This document shows, piece after piece, positions 61,945 to 64,000 of a DNA stretch of 64,000 nt (the stretch's first letter is position 1; every line of letters begins with the position of its first letter). Location: contig SSNU01000052.1 in assembly GCA_012064415.1 (NCBI GenBank), positions 312,403-376,402 of the forward strand, written 5' to 3'. Under the pieces are notes generated by a model that was given only the letters and a program-made list of their open reading frames with translations, did no database searches and had not been told where the DNA came from. The translations under genes were made by a program, and so were the position numbers. The DNA comes from Gyrodactylus bullatarudis (taxonomy: Eukaryota; Platyhelminthes; Monogenea; Gyrodactylidea; Gyrodactylidae).

Positions 61945-63003
61945 TATTAATATTAATCTTTATTGTCTAAATTATATCATACAAATGAAAAAAGGAAATT
62001 TTTATAGGTTCTCTAAATACTTATACAACTCTTTTTTGGAAAATGAAATGTTTTTTCTTGTCAGTTCATTAAAGAGACTGGGAAGTCTATCAAAAAAATA
62101 TAAAGTTTTCAATGAGTTATTGATAGGTCTCTGAAGTTTAATATTCTTGTTACGTAAGACTCTCTGGTTCAATTTCGCATTCCAAAGTGAGGAGATATTA
62201 TCATTAGCAAGTTTTAGGCATCTAAAATATCTTCGATGTCTCAGTAACTTGATTTTATCGAAACCACTCGAAGGTCTCGAACTCAGTTTGAGGAATCTTT
62301 TTTGAATTGCATCAAGGATAAATGAAGTAGAAAGTGATGCTGGACTCCAGATAGCAGAGCAGTATTCCACTGTTGGTCGAGCGTAATTCGTAAATAAGAA
62401 AATCTTCATCTTGTAAGTTTTGGCAATTCTATGAATATGTAAAGTGCGCGCTGCAAATAAATTGGCAATGGATTTAATATATTTATCAAAACGCAAGTTA
62501 AAGTCATATTCCAAGCCAAGATCACGAACCATAAATTTTCTCTTAAAAACAAAATTGTCAATGCCAAGATTAAAATTCGTTGTTGGACTAAGAAAGGGGA
62601 CAAGATAGAAACTTTTATCAAAATTAATTTTTAGGGAACACGAGTCAAGTATTTCTATTAAATCATTTATGAATGAGGTAACAAGTTCATTATCAACATA
62701 ATTATTAGGGAATGAAAAGCAGATTTTTAAGTCATCTGCAAATTTAAACAGTTTAATATGTTCATTGTTGGATCGAATTCTTGAAAAGATTAAGTTGAAT
62801 AAAAGTGGACCAATACGACTCCCCTGAGGTACCCCCGAGGTAATCTCGTAGGCTGAAGAGGATTTATCATTAGAGGATACAAATTGATATCTGCATGAAA
62901 GGAATAAATAGGTCACATTTAACAAATTTTTGTCACAAACATATTCAATAAGAATATTCATAATAGATGAAAAAGAAATAGAATCAAATGCTTGAATTAA
63001 TGA
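61945..63003 (-). mobile_element. CR1/Jockey-like LINE, 5'-truncated
   Basis: Minus strand: truncated inside RT at about 63003, coding to 62002, then a short 3' end with AATAAAG and a microsatellite-like ATTAATATTAATATTAAT tail (61962-61942). The same family as 48602-50740. The 5' truncation point meets the PLE-F tail. Confidence 0.88.
62002..63003 (-). pseudogene. LINE ORF2 C-terminal half: RT palm to end
   Basis: AFDSISFSSIMNILIEYV, EITSGVPQGSRIGPLLFNLI (motif B), HIKLFKFADDLKICFSF (FADD box with both aspartates), FMVRDLGLEYDFNLRFDKYI, NYARPTVEYCSAIWSP, IQKRFLKLSSRPSSGFDKIK and HRRYFRCLKLANDNISSL, ending KKELYKYLENL. The reading frame is uninterrupted, so the copy is younger than the one at 48602. 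The open frame extends upstream to 63168 only by running antisense through the PLE-F tail. Confidence 0.92.
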
Positions 63004-63009
63004 TTGAAC

Positions 63010-63188
63010 CAAAAATTTTATCAGAACGAATGGATTCCTAAAGTGCAAAGAGGGCCCAAGTCTGGAGAAGAAACGGAAGTAAAGCCGCCTAGAAACAGGA
63101 TTTTCAACTCGTCCCCCTCCCTGAGCAGCGAACCTTTGAACCAATGGAAGGGCAGAAAAATAATGCAACCTACCTATATAAATTTAGT
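63010..63188 (+). other. PLE-F tail and pLTR promoter-like region
   Basis: GC-richer than its surroundings, like PLE-B. It contains AACCAATGGAAGG and a TATA-like CCTATATAAATTT (63171-63183) just before ribozyme F. Coding frame uncertain; fragments such as SLEKKRK and RLETGFSTRPP suggest a decayed basic tail. Promoter role inferred from layout. Confidence 0.45.
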
Positions 63189-63237
63189 CCGGGATTAGGT
63201 CTGATGAGACCCGGCGAAATAAAACCTTTATCACTTA
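63189..63237 (+). ncRNA. Hammerhead ribozyme, PLE-F
   Basis: CCGGG (63189-63193), UAGGU (63196-63200), CUGAUGA (63201-63207), GA, CCCGG (63210-63214), C, GAAA (63216-63219), UAAAACCUUUA, UC (63231-63232), ACUUA (63233-63237). Stem I UAGGU/ACUUA has five pairs with one G-U, and stem III a four-pair stem with a small loop. The core is fully canonical, and CCGGG/CCCGG is perfect with a 16-nt spacing. The best candidate for a cleaving monomer. Confidence 0.87.
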
Positions 63238-63264
63238 TTATTTGCTTGTTCTCAAATCTCCCCC

Positions 63265-63309
63265 ATGAGTCTAGAATCGAGTAATAAAAATGTTATCCTT
63301 TATTGTTGA
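63265..63309 (+). CDS. PLE-F N-terminal peptide
   Basis: MSLESSNKNVILYC then TGA; the first residues match family E (MSLELNENIL). It starts 32 nt after the cleavage site. The element ends or is disrupted soon after. Confidence 0.5.
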   Translation: MSLESSNKNVILYC

Positions 63310-64000
63310 TGCGAAAAGATTCAAGTAGAATTCTCTTAAGCAATTCTTCCATTTATTTCACTATATTTAATAAACAATTATAGAGGTAAATATTCCTGGG
63401 CGACTAACTAATAGAGAGATAGATTTTGCAAACTATGGATTTCTAGCCATAGTCAGAATACAAATGGGCTAGAATTTTTGTCTCCTTATCATTTTTAATA
63501 GATTGTAAATGAAGTCTTATGAGTCAACTATTTCTTTCGAATCATCAGGCCAACAGAAAATATTCCCTTGAGAAAAATCATGTATGAATACATGGCCTAA
63601 AAAAGTGAATATTCTTTAGAAGGTTCTAAACCAAATGAAATGACGAGCTCTAATAATTCTGAACTACATTTTAGCACAGGGACACTTGATATAATTTTGA
63701 GAAATTAATGTAATATTGACAAGGTGATTTGCTCTCACCTAAATCTAGTTGACATGAAGAGGTTGAGTTAAACTATCTGGTTCCAAGAAAATTCGGAATC
63801 GACAAAAATTTTGAGCTCAAAAGTTGAAAAAGTAGACATTGGGCGTATTTCCGAGATTCAAAACAACTGCCCAATTTTGGCCAGATTGATTTTTTTCAGG
63901 AATTTTTTTTATTTTACCACCTAATAGCCTCATTTTATCATAGAATTTAGAAAAATTAATTTTTTTACTGATTTTCCGGGGAAAAACATTGAGAATAGTA
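63310..64000. other. AT-rich stretch with an FB-like piece
   Basis: 63780-63950 resembles part of an FB arm (AAATTTTGAGCTCAAAAGTTG and TTTTTTTCAGGAATTTTTTT). No gene seen. Confidence 0.4.

Noticed and set aside
62002..63168. 388-codon frame as one protein
   Set aside because: Its first 55 codons read antisense through the PLE-F tail and pLTR; only the part below about 63003 is LINE RT.

Overview
This is an AT-rich eukaryotic, almost certainly animal, stretch (arthropod-like by feel, which is inference only) that consists nearly entirely of transposable elements and their debris. I find no bacterial operon structure, no tRNA or rRNA gene and no certain host gene. Two short split frames (9301-9566 on the plus strand, 10620-11001 on the minus strand) have plausible 50-60 nt introns and are the only candidates for host exons.

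The dominant residents are Penelope-like elements (PLEs) carrying a reverse transcriptase joined to a GIY-YIG endonuclease. I separate them into working families. B is at 17900-20742: long, GC-richer than its surroundings and with an uninterrupted frame. G is at 1237-2693, 7385-7830 and 53850-56390. A is at 869-1236, 8073-8596 and 37795-38262. C, D, E, F and H are represented mostly by tails and terminal repeats (pLTRs). Most pLTRs hold a hammerhead ribozyme, followed by an ATG and a short N-terminal peptide with an E-[IV]-R-Q-like core. I can place about 17 hammerhead motifs, intact or decayed.

The main new observation is in these ribozymes. Most lack a conventional stem II. Instead a 5-6 nt segment upstream of stem I pairs with the segment just before GAAA, and this pairing covaries between families (UAAAAG/CUUUUA, UCAAAG/CUUUGA, GGCAU/AUGCC, GUCGGU/ACCGAC, CCGGG/CCCGG) at a fixed 16-17 nt spacing. 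That predicts a pseudoknotted hammerhead architecture. Stem III is palindromic in many copies, which suits dimeric cleavage.

DNA transposons: a Merlin (IS1016/ISXO2-like) element at 4615-7170 with an 8-bp target duplication and a tripled terminal repeat; a short MULE-type element at 16324-16975; a Tc1/mariner element at 24569-26086 whose centre is an assembly gap; a decayed piggyBac transposase at 32362-33190; and a deleted piggyBac at 57020-58870 (TTAA duplications) interrupted by a 973-bp foldback element with TA duplication. LTR retrotransposons: three broken Ty3/gypsy copies (13960-14720, 29584-32025, 35780-37015). Non-LTR retrotransposons: two related CR1/Jockey-like LINEs (47990-50740 and 61945-63003) and a 3' LINE piece at 41430-42010. 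A family of foldback repeats is scattered from about 39 kb to the end.

The elements do not form a pathway. The layout reads as repeated insertion, nesting and internal deletion, with PLE-B the youngest-looking and most complete copy.
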